DNA from: Hyphomonadaceae bacterium
GTDB taxonomy: Bacteria > Pseudomonadota > Alphaproteobacteria > Caulobacterales > Aquidulcibacteraceae
Direction: 5' to 3'
Assembly (NCBI GenBank): GCA_025458365.1
Contig: JALOSP010000108.1
Coordinates: 1 to 5,678 of the forward strand
Length of the DNA stretch: 5,678 nucleotides
Numbering within the stretch: position 1 is the stretch's first letter; every line of letters begins with the position of its first letter. Both the position numbers and the translations under genes were made by a program. The notes below the pieces were generated by a model. The model ran no database searches. It was given only the letters and a program-made list of their open reading frames with translations, and was not told the origin of the DNA. This document shows positions 1 through 5,678 of the stretch, piece after piece.

Positions 1-2628
1 ACCGGCCAATGTGACCGAGACCCGCGCCGGGCCGCTTGCAGCCTCGACCCCCAGTCTGCCGGTCATACGGCCACTGGTGATGAAAAGCCCTGAAGTGGCG
101 ATGACGTCGAAATTTCCCGCAAGTCCGCCTGCTGCCCGGATTGCCGCCTGCCCTGCCAGCGATATTCCGGCACCCGTCACTGTCAATTCATCGAGGCTCA
201 AGGTGTCGGGGCCGGGGCGGACCTTCGCGCTCGCGCTGACCGGGCCATAGTCTGTTCCACCGGACAGTGTCGCCGTCCCGATACCATCGTCAGCAAGCGG
301 CAGAACGAGCCCGAACCTTGCAGGTTGCAAGACCATTTGCGGCAGCGCGAGGCTGCCGATCTGGGCATCGACTGTCAGAACCGGGCGGCTGATAGGTCCG
401 GTGACCGAGCCAGTACCGGCCGGCGCACCACCAACCTCCAGAGGTCCGATCTGGACCGGGCCTGTCGCCTTCCAGTCCAGTGCCAAGGCGACATCATTGT
501 TCAGTCGTATCCGCCCGCTGGTCCTGGCTTCAAGCTGGCGGCCCTTGATCAGCAGATCACTCAACAGGACCTCTGGTCCCCGGCTGATCACGGTCCCGCT
601 GATCTGGGGATCGCCGCCGAGGAGCGGGTCCAAGGGACCCAAGCCGGCGAAAAAACTGCGTGATCGCCCTTCAAACCCGATCTGCACGCCGCCAGCCCTC
701 GCAGGTGCGGCAGTGAACCGGCCCGCCAGGGTTCCACCCAGCCGGTCAAGGCCGATAGCGGCCAGCTCTCCATCAAACCGGCCGGCCAGTGCCGGGCGGC
801 CATCAGGCCCGACCCGGCCACTGGCATCGACATCGAGCTTGGCCAGATCAAGCTTCAGGCGCCCGAACCGGATGCCCGGCCCGCCCAATTCCAATGCCAC
901 ATCGAAAGCCGGTCGACCGCCCAGAATGGCATCCAGCCACGGGTTCGATGTGGCGAAACCGACGCCAACGCCCCGTCCCTCGACCGAAAACAATCCCGGT
1001 CCAATGCTCGTGACCGACCAGTCAAACGGCAGTTTGCCCGTCGCCCCCGGCATGCCAGTCTGGCGCGCATCGGCAACCGCTGTTCCGGTCGATCGGATCC
1101 GACCCAGCAAGTCCACCCCTCCACGACCGGAGGCCGTGAGCCCCACACCAGCAAGCTCACCCGCCTCGAGAGCCCACCCGCCATTGCCGAACTGCCGCAA
1201 CCTTGCCGAGAGCGTCGGAGCACCGCCCAGCCACTGACTGACGAAGCCGGTGCCACCGCCGCGCCCGGTCAGGTCCATCGTGATCTGGACGCCTGAACCG
1301 TCAAGCAAGGTGACGCCTACCGGCCCGGTGAGGCTTTCGAGCCGGTAGTCTGCGAGCGCCAGACCTGACACTTCGAGTGCGCCGTCAAAATCGAGGTTCT
1401 CCAGCCCGCCCGACGCCTGCCCGTCGAGCGACAGGGACGCGCCGGACAGCGTCGCCGCCGTGGTCAGCGCACCCAGATCGGCGACTTCCAGATTGGCCCG
1501 GACCCGTTCGGCGACCCAGCCACCTTCGCGCCGGATCGGACCTGCCAGTTCCAGTCTCGCCCGTTCACCATCGAGAGTCGCGGTGAGTTGCTGGCTGCCG
1601 CCCTGTTGCGCCCGGCTGAGCCTGGCATCGACCACAACACGCGGACCGACCCTCTGGGCGAGTGATCGGGTCAGGCGCGATGCATCCAGCTTGACGGTGC
1701 CGGAAACCACACCGCCTTCGGGCGAAAGGGTGCCTGACAGGTCAGCGATCTGTTCTGACCCACTGGTCGCAAACAAATTGATGGTGCTGACCTGCCGGAT
1801 GTCACTGATCACAAGGTCGAAGGCAAACGGGCTTGCCGGATCAAGCCCCACCAGCCCGGCCAGCGCGCCGCCCTGTGCGCCGCGGGCCCGCACATCGACC
1901 AGAACCGGCTCGCCGCGCCGGGCCCGCACCTGGGCCGTGACAAAATCCCGGTTCGGTCCACGGCTTCGGACGTCGGCCCGCGTGCGGACCCCGCGCCCGG
2001 GAACCAGATCGAACGTTCCTGTCACGTCGAACACACCTTCGACAACCGAAACAGCCGGTCGGGTCACGACCAGCGACCGTATATTCTCAACCTGAACCGT
2101 GACCGGAGAATCCCGGCGTATGCGGGGCTCTGGCAACAATTCCGGCCGCCGCAGCATCAGGACACCATCCGATGTGGCCGACTCAAACCGGACAATCCGC
2201 ATGGCAAGATGACCGGGAGACCATTCGCCGCGCAAATTGCGTGCCTCGATCCACACGCCCTTGCTGTCACGGATACCCACCCAGCGGGCACTGAATTTGC
2301 CAAAAGGATCGCCACTGAGGCCCTGAACCACCAGATAGCCAGCCCGGTTCACCTTCAGGCCGGTCAAGACCCGCTCCACCACCGACAGTCCAAACGGGGT
2401 CAATGCGCCCAGCCGGATGACAAGCCCGGCACCCAGGAGCACGACAATCACCAGCATCACTGCTGCCGTCGCCGATCCGATGGCATGCTGAAGGCCGTAA
2501 CCCCTGACCCGCTTTCTGCCTGTTGGCGCGAAAGACTGGCCCCGGCGTGCCGCTGCGGGTGCTGCGTCATCCTCTGATGCTGGCAGACCGGAGACCGGCT
2601 TGCTGTCTGTCTGCTCTGGTGCGCTCAA
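1..2628 (-). CDS. tamB: TamB, inner-membrane-anchored translocation and assembly module subunit (partial, C-terminus outside window)
   Basis: The frame is open without a stop from 2628 to position 1, giving 876 residues; alphaproteobacterial TamB proteins are usually well over 1000 residues, so the C-terminal DUF490/TamB domain (PF04357) should lie beyond the left edge. TamB pairs with the outer-membrane protein TamA, spans the periplasm, and is implicated in outer-membrane protein assembly and phospholipid transport (family knowledge). Seen here: a roughly 48-residue polar N-terminus ending in a basic cluster (RKRVR, 38-42); one transmembrane anchor at about 49-71; then the typical TamB opening, with GLSGDPFG (103-110), IRDSKGVW (119-126), EWSP (135-138) and RRPELLPEP (160-168). 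The remainder is Gly-rich, alternating hydrophobic beta-strand sequence with few Cys, as expected of an AsmA-like taco/beta-helix. The start is TTG: the frame has a stop at 2667-2665, no ATG or GTG comes before the membrane anchor, and TTG overlaps the tamA stop as TTGA. The family call is strong; the exact start is less certain. Confidence 0.93.
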   Translation of the reverse strand, partial: MSAPEQTDSKPVSGLPASEDDAAPAAARRGQSFAPTGRKRVRGYGLQHAIGSATAAVMLVIVVLLGAGLVIRLGALTPFGLSVVERVLTGLKVNRAGYLVVQGLSGDPFGKFSARWVGIRDSKGVWIEARNLRGEWSPGHLAMRIVRFESATSDGVLMLRRPELLPEPRIRRDSPVTVQVENIRSLVVTRPAVSVVEGVFDVTGTFDLVPGRGVRTRADVRSRGPNRDFVTAQVRARRGEPVLVDVRARGAQGGALAGLVGLDPASPFAFDLVISDIRQVSTINLFATSGSEQIADLSGTLSPEGGVVSGTVKLDASRLTRSLAQRVGPRVVVDARLSRAQQGGSQQLTATLDGERARLELAGPIRREGGWVAERVRANLEVADLGALTTAATLSGASLSLDGQASGGLENLDFDGALEVSGLALADYRLESLTGPVGVTLLDGSGVQITMDLTGRGGGTGFVSQWLGGAPTLSARLRQFGNGGWALEAGELAGVGLTASGRGGVDLLGRIRSTGTAVADARQTGMPGATGKLPFDWSVTSIGPGLFSVEGRGVGVGFATSNPWLDAILGGRPAFDVALELGGPGIRFGRLKLDLAKLDVDASGRVGPDGRPALAGRFDGELAAIGLDRLGGTLAGRFTAAPARAGGVQIGFEGRSRSFFAGLGPLDPLLGGDPQISGTVISRGPEVLLSDLLIKGRQLEARTSGRIRLNNDVALALDWKATGPVQIGPLEVGGAPAGTGSVTGPISRPVLTVDAQIGSLALPQMVLQPARFGLVLPLADDGIGTATLSGGTDYGPVSASAKVRPGPDTLSLDELTVTGAGISLAGQAAIRAAGGLAGNFDVIATSGLFITSGRMTGRLGVEAASGPARVSVTLAG

Positions 2629-2645
2629 AATCCCTGACCCACCCC
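2625..2645 (-). promoter_or_regulatory. tamA/tamB translational coupling junction (TTGA overlap with upstream purine-rich tract)
   Basis: The tamA stop codon TGA (2627-2625) and the proposed tamB TTG start (2628-2626) share a TTGA tetranucleotide. This is the TTG version of the common ATGA stop/start overlap. A G-rich tract at 2645-2638 (GGGGTGGG) lies 9 nt before the TTG and could serve as a Shine-Dalgarno sequence; a second AGGGA run (2635-2631) is too close to the start to be used in the standard way. The arrangement implies terminating ribosomes restart on tamB, keeping the two TAM subunits in step. The overlap is seen directly; the coupling is inferred. Confidence 0.6.
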
Positions 2646-4472
2646 AATGTAGATCTGCACATCGTCACTGCCGCGCCGACTGTCCAGCGGGACCGCGACA
2701 TCGAACCGGATCGGAGCGAAATCGAGGAAATAGCGGACACCAAGCCCCGCGCTATAACGGATATCTGTCAGGTCGGGTACCTGATTGTCGGAAAGCGTTC
2801 CGGCATCAACGAACGTCACCATTCCGAACCGGCTGTTTTCAAAGCGGTAACGAACCTCGCCTGAGACTTCGACTAGCGACAGGCCGCCCACCGGGGTTCG
2901 ATCGGCATCGTTGTAACGCGGCCCGATCCCCTGATACTCATATCCGCGCACACTGCCACCCCCACCGGCGTAGAGGCGCCTTGCCGACGGGATTTCCGGG
3001 ATCGATCCACCAAGCAACGAGGCCACATTGCCCCGCGCGGCCAATGTCAACCGCTCTGCAGGTGTCACATAGCCGGTGATCTGGGTCTGCAGCCGCGCGA
3101 AGACCAGATTGGCATCGCCAGTCAGGCTGATCGGTTCGAACACACCATCCAGTCTATAGCCCTCCAATGGGTTCAGCCTGTTGTCGGTCCGGTCGAGCGC
3201 AAAGGCAGCGCGCACGGCAAGTGCGGTGTAATTCCGTTCGATCCCCTGGGCAGGGTTCGAGAAGCTCGGCTCGCGCCCCCTATTGATATTGGCGGTGCCG
3301 CCTAGCGAGACAAAGGACCAGTCCGAGAACTGGCGCGTCACGTCCAACCGCACACCGATGCCGGTTTCGCGAAACGCCTCGGTATCATCGCGAAACGCTT
3401 CAAGTCCGAACAGAGCGGTCTGACGTGGTCGCTGCCAGTGCGGCAGTCGCAACTCTGCTTCGATCCTCTGCTCGATCTGTGCATAGCGAAGGCCGATCGA
3501 AGCTGTGTCGCCCCGCCCGAACAGGTTGAACCGGGAGTAGCTGACATCCCCACCGATCCCTTCGCTTGTGGAATAACTCAGCTCGGTCTCGACCAGCGCT
3601 TCCGGCTTGTCGGTCAACTGGACGAGAACCCGCCGTGGCGTTCCGGCCGGCTGGTCCGGATCGGTCGGGGCCAGACTGACAGCCGCACCATTGTAAGCGC
3701 CTGTCTCCAGAATGCGGCGTTCCAATGCAGCCAGACGGGCTGGCGTGAACACTTCACCGGGTGTCCATTCAGGCAATCGCCGCAACCAGCGCGGCAAGGT
3801 CTGCGAGGCACCGATCAGCTCGACTCCACCCAGGCGGGTGAGCGGGCCGGGGTTGAAGCTGAAAGTGGGCTGTACGGTTCGAGAGGCATGGTCCACCAAC
3901 ACACGACGTGGCAACACTTCGGCATCGGCATATCCCGAGGCGCGCAATAGTCCCAGAGCGGAAGCCTCTGCGGCCAGAATATCCTCGGCCCGTCCCGGCG
4001 CGCCATTGGCCAGTTGCAGGCTCCGGCGCGCCTGTTCTTGCAGGCCGACTTGCCCGGATGGCTGCGAGCCGGTTCCGGTATCGCCTGACGTCTCGATCAT
4101 GATCTCTGGTTGGAGGATCAGGAACCTCGGCCCGGTCTCGACCCGGACAATGCCGCGCAACGGTGGACCGTCATCCACATCGGGAGTTACGGTGTAGCCG
4201 TAATACCCCTCCGAGCGCAGGACAGCGATGACCGCCTCGGCCACGCCCGCTGCCCGACGCCGCGCCTCGAATGCACTCGACGGTGGCTCGCGGACTTGCT
4301 CGACTGCGTTTTCCAGCAACGGTCGCAAGGCTTCGGGGATGTCACCGATCACCCTGGCCCTCGGCTCGGCTGCTGCCGGTAGCGGTCCGAGCAGAAGGCA
4401 GCCAGCTGCGACCGCAAGGACAGTGCCCGCCTTGCTGATGCTTCGTCTGTGTTGCGCCACCCTGCTGGCCAC
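2625..4472 (-). CDS. tamA: TamA, outer-membrane Omp85/BamA-family protein of the translocation and assembly module
   Basis: The 615-residue protein is close to the family length (E. coli TamA is 577). TamA forms the outer-membrane part of the TAM complex with TamB. A signal peptide is visible: basic n-region (HRR, K14), hydrophobic core at about 15-31, and likely cleavage after PAAA (35). Three POTRA domains follow: about 39-117 (GYYGYTV at 89-95, TGPRF at 113-117), about 118-210 (ASGYADAEV at 178-186, FNPGP at 206-210) and about 213-290 (LGGVELIGA, then WTPGEVF at 236-242 and ETGAYNGA at 256-263). The beta-barrel runs from about 292 to 615. It has the Omp85 hallmark VRGY at 508-511, preceded by GGGG and followed by EYQGIGP, a conserved LDRTDNRLNPLEGY segment at 426-439, and a terminal strand ending in Phe615. 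The start is GTG at 4472, the first start after two in-frame TGA codons; its ribosome-binding site is weak. The stop overlaps tamB by 4 nt. An out-of-frame ATG at 4491 was considered and rejected. Confidence 0.95.
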   Translation of the reverse strand: MASRVAQHRRSISKAGTVLAVAAGCLLLGPLPAAAEPRARVIGDIPEALRPLLENAVEQVREPPSSAFEARRRAAGVAEAVIAVLRSEGYYGYTVTPDVDDGPPLRGIVRVETGPRFLILQPEIMIETSGDTGTGSQPSGQVGLQEQARRSLQLANGAPGRAEDILAAEASALGLLRASGYADAEVLPRRVLVDHASRTVQPTFSFNPGPLTRLGGVELIGASQTLPRWLRRLPEWTPGEVFTPARLAALERRILETGAYNGAAVSLAPTDPDQPAGTPRRVLVQLTDKPEALVETELSYSTSEGIGGDVSYSRFNLFGRGDTASIGLRYAQIEQRIEAELRLPHWQRPRQTALFGLEAFRDDTEAFRETGIGVRLDVTRQFSDWSFVSLGGTANINRGREPSFSNPAQGIERNYTALAVRAAFALDRTDNRLNPLEGYRLDGVFEPISLTGDANLVFARLQTQITGYVTPAERLTLAARGNVASLLGGSIPEIPSARRLYAGGGGSVRGYEYQGIGPRYNDADRTPVGGLSLVEVSGEVRYRFENSRFGMVTFVDAGTLSDNQVPDLTDIRYSAGLGVRYFLDFAPIRFDVAVPLDSRRGSDDVQIYIGVGQGF

Positions 4473-4593
4473 TTTCGTCTGAACTTTTCATCAATGTCGC
4501 GCTCCCGCAGCAACGACCCTCCGGTCATACACTGCCAGATGTGGCGATTGAAAGACCGGGGGCAGTGGCCCGCCCGGGGTTGTGGCGCGCTGT
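4473..4593. other. dnaQ-tamA intergenic spacer
   Basis: This 121-nt spacer is the only gap between genes in the window. On the minus strand it holds a candidate terminator hairpin right after dnaQ. Further on is a weak promoter-like pair: TTTCAA at 4553-4548 and TATGAC at 4529-4524, 18 nt apart, matching the sigma-70 consensus at only 3 of 6 and 4 of 6 positions. There are also two purine-rich stretches (GGAGGG at 4522-4517 and GGGAG at 4505-4501) that precede an out-of-frame ATG at 4491. I see no convincing operator, riboswitch or small RNA. The tamA promoter probably lies here if the terminator is real, but I cannot place it with confidence. Confidence 0.5.
4550..4577 (-). terminator. candidate intrinsic terminator after dnaQ
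   Basis: On the minus strand, 16 nt past the dnaQ stop, CCGGG-c-GG (4577-4570) can pair with CCCCCGG (4562-4556). This gives a seven-base-pair GC stem with one bulged C and a seven-base loop, followed by TCTTTC (4555-4550). The position and the GC-rich stem suit a terminator for the coaE-dnaQ unit. The downstream T-run is short and interrupted by C, and GC-rich DNA makes chance hairpins common, so it may only attenuate transcription or do nothing. Confidence 0.35.
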
Positions 4594-5310
4594 TCAGGCT
4601 TGGGACGGCTGGTTCCAGAGCGCTGGAGCCGCAAGCCCTTTGATAAAGGCGGCATGCGCCTCTTGCTCACGCTCTGTGATCAAGGGCCTCAGGGCTCTGG
4701 GTCTTGGCGGGTGGACCGGCCACGATCCGGGTGCCAGAATACTGCCCGACGCCGAGACCTCGGACGCTTCGTCATACAGCGCCAGGCGCCTTTCTGCGCC
4801 TCCCATCAGTTCGAGATACACCGCCGACAGCAAGCGCGCATCGAGCAAAGCGCCATGAAAGCCGCGCTCACTGGTGTCGATGCTGTAGCGCCTGCACAGC
4901 GCGTCCAGCGATGCCGGCGCGCCCGGATGTTTCTTGCGGGCGATCACAACCGTATCGACGCAGCGCTCCTTGCCGATTAACGGTTTGCCGAGCCGCTTGA
5001 GCTCCGCGTTCAGAAAGCCACGGTCAAACTCGGCATTGTGTGCCACCAATTGAGCATCGCCGATGAACTCCAGCATGGCATCAACCACTTGCGGATCGGC
5101 GAAGGTTGGATGCTGGCGCAGGAACTCGCTGCTCAGCCCGTGGATTCGCTGGGCTTCGACCGGCATCGGGATGATCGGGTTCACATAGGTGTGGAACGTA
5201 TTGCCTGTGGGGATCAGGTCGAACAGCTCGACCATCCCGATCTCGACCACCCGGTCGCCATCCTTGAAATTCACCCCGGTGGTCTCGGTATCAAACACGA
5301 TTTCACGCAT
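4594..5310 (-). CDS. dnaQ: DNA polymerase III epsilon subunit, 3'-5' proofreading exonuclease
   Basis: The product removes mispaired 3' nucleotides for the replicative polymerase; epsilon binds the alpha subunit in the Pol III core. The 238-residue protein is a normal length for the family (E. coli epsilon is 243). The DEDDh exonuclease domain fills about residues 1-175, with Exo I FDTETTG (Asp7, Glu9), Exo II AHNAEFD (Asp96) and Exo III HGALLDA (His152, Asp157), so all five catalytic residues are present. A variable linker follows (about 178-205), then a C-terminal segment ([15 protein letters not shown], about 208-222) likely to contact alpha. The start is ATG at 5310: it gives the standard N-terminus [12 protein letters not shown] and has GGGAGGG 8 nt upstream. 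An in-frame ATG at 5391 would add 27 residues unlike the family and buried in coaE. The gene overlaps coaE by 8 nt, a pairing widespread in alphaproteobacteria, and is probably translated by coupling with it. Confidence 0.97.
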   Translation of the reverse strand: MREIVFDTETTGVNFKDGDRVVEIGMVELFDLIPTGNTFHTYVNPIIPMPVEAQRIHGLSSEFLRQHPTFADPQVVDAMLEFIGDAQLVAHNAEFDRGFLNAELKRLGKPLIGKERCVDTVVIARKKHPGAPASLDALCRRYSIDTSERGFHGALLDARLLSAVYLELMGGAERRLALYDEASEVSASGSILAPGSWPVHPPRPRALRPLITEREQEAHAAFIKGLAAPALWNQPSQA

Positions 5311-5678
5311 GCCCGTGCCCTCCCGTCCTTGCTGGCGCTTTCCAGAGTCTGACAAGAGCGCGCACCTGTTCGCGGGCGTGGTCAAGTCCATGCCCGGTAT
5401 CGATAATATGGTCGGCTAGCGCTCTCTTGCGTTCATCGGGTGTCTGGCGGGCAAGAATCGCCTGGAAGCGGTCTGGCGTCATTCCAGGCCGCGCAAGCAC
5501 GCGTTTCGCCTGGGTTTCGCTGTCACAGGTCACCACCACAACCGCATCGACAGTGTTTTCGGCACCCGTTTCGAACAGCAGCGGCACATCGACCAGCACC
5601 ACTTCATCCCCTGCAGCGCGCGCATCAGCCAGAAAAGCGGCCCGATCCGCCGCGACAAGCGGATGCACCAGCGCCTCC
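5303..5678 (-). CDS. coaE: Dephospho-CoA kinase (partial, N-terminus outside window)
   Basis: The enzyme phosphorylates the 3'-hydroxyl of dephospho-CoA with ATP, the last step of cytosolic coenzyme A synthesis. The window holds 124 complete codons plus the stop; the family is about 200 residues, so roughly 75 N-terminal residues, including the P-loop (Walker A), lie beyond the right edge. Family signatures visible, numbered from the first complete codon (5677): ALVHPLV (2-8), [10 protein letters not shown] (27-36), a following VDAVVVVTC core strand, then [16 protein letters not shown] and [13 protein letters not shown], the lid and C-terminal segments of CoaE. An apparent start at 5668 is only an internal GTG (Val of LVHPLV), not the true N-terminus. 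The TGA stop (5305-5303) lies inside the first codons of dnaQ, an 8-nt overlap, and the last dozen residues (Gly/His/Ala-rich) also carry the dnaQ ribosome-binding site, so this tail is probably not conserved. Confidence 0.95.
   Translation of the reverse strand, partial: EALVHPLVAADRAAFLADARAAGDEVVLVDVPLLFETGAENTVDAVVVVTCDSETQAKRVLARPGMTPDRFQAILARQTPDERKRALADHIIDTGHGLDHAREQVRALVRLWKAPARTGGHGHA
5318..5324 (-). promoter_or_regulatory. dnaQ ribosome-binding site
   Basis: GGGAGGG on the minus strand, containing GGAGG, ends 8 nt before the ATG at 5310. It lies inside the last codons of coaE. It is the strongest Shine-Dalgarno sequence I see next to a start in the window, and it decides the dnaQ start in favour of 5310 over the upstream ATG at 5391. 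Confidence 0.8.

Noticed and set aside
401..1237. 278-codon plus-strand open frame across tamB
   Set aside because: Its product is low-complexity Pro/Ser/Arg-rich with no recognisable domain, and it lies opposite a clear TamB frame. Strong GC bias at third codon positions readily leaves long antisense frames open.
1460..2095. 211-codon plus-strand open frame across tamB
   Set aside because: It has the same Ser/Thr/Arg/Pro-rich shadow composition and no ribosome-binding site or family resemblance, while the minus strand encodes conserved TamB sequence here.
2209..3079. Several overlapping plus-strand frames around the tamA/tamB junction
   Set aside because: They overlap one another in different frames, encode Arg/His/Pro-rich products without domains, and lie opposite conserved TamA barrel and TamB N-terminal sequence.
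3438..4197. Plus-strand frames of 170 and 161 codons opposite tamA
   Set aside because: They are antisense shadows of the POTRA and barrel region; no motif, start context or codon pattern supports them.
4524..4553. Sigma-70-like promoter for tamA (TTTCAA, 18 nt, TATGAC)
   Set aside because: Agreement with consensus is only 3 of 6 and 4 of 6, which is expected by chance in a spacer this long; it is mentioned in the spacer entry but not called as a promoter.
5311..5391. 27-residue N-terminal extension of dnaQ from ATG 5391
   Set aside because: The extra residues match nothing in the epsilon family, lie wholly within coaE, and the ATG at 5310 has both a strong ribosome-binding site and the conserved N-terminus.
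1..5678. Search for mobile elements, CRISPR arrays, tRNA or rRNA genes, toxin-antitoxin pairs or phage genes
   Set aside because: I saw no terminal inverted repeats, regularly spaced direct repeats, transposase or integrase motifs, tRNA-like cloverleaf or compositional break. Nearly all the sequence is accounted for by coaE, dnaQ, tamA and tamB.

Overview
This window looks like chromosomal core sequence from a GC-rich alphaproteobacterium. The evidence is the coaE-dnaQ gene pair, a typical alphaproteobacterial-style DNA polymerase III epsilon subunit, and a TamA/TamB envelope pair with strong GC bias at third codon positions. A marine stalked or budding lineage (Maricaulales/Hyphomonadales-like) is plausible. 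That is a guess from general impression and was not tested by any search.

All genes lie on the minus strand, so the window reads biologically from right to left. From 5678 down to 5303 is the C-terminal part of coaE (dephospho-CoA kinase), whose P-loop end lies outside the window. It overlaps by 8 nt the start of dnaQ (5310 to 4594), which encodes a 238-residue proofreading exonuclease with all catalytic residues intact. A 121-nt spacer (4593 to 4473) follows, with a candidate terminator hairpin just after dnaQ. Next is tamA (4472 to 2625), a 615-residue outer-membrane Omp85-family protein with a signal peptide. Its stop codon overlaps a TTG start for tamB, which is open from 2628 to the left edge of the window (876 codons present, C-terminus missing). 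There is no gene-free stretch longer than 121 nt.

Functionally there are two units. coaE-dnaQ is a translationally coupled housekeeping pair (last step of coenzyme A synthesis, and replication proofreading) with no obvious biochemical link. tamA-tamB is a translationally coupled pair whose products form the translocation and assembly module. TamA sits in the outer membrane. TamB is anchored in the inner membrane and spans the periplasm with a long beta-rich AsmA-like body, and is linked to outer-membrane protein assembly and phospholipid transport.

I saw no mobile element, CRISPR array, RNA gene, phage or defence system, and no sign of an undescribed system. The points worth a second look are modest: unusual start codons for both tam genes, a long cytoplasmic tail on TamB, an out-of-frame start upstream of tamA, a degenerate clamp-binding motif in epsilon, and the tamAB position after coaE-dnaQ.
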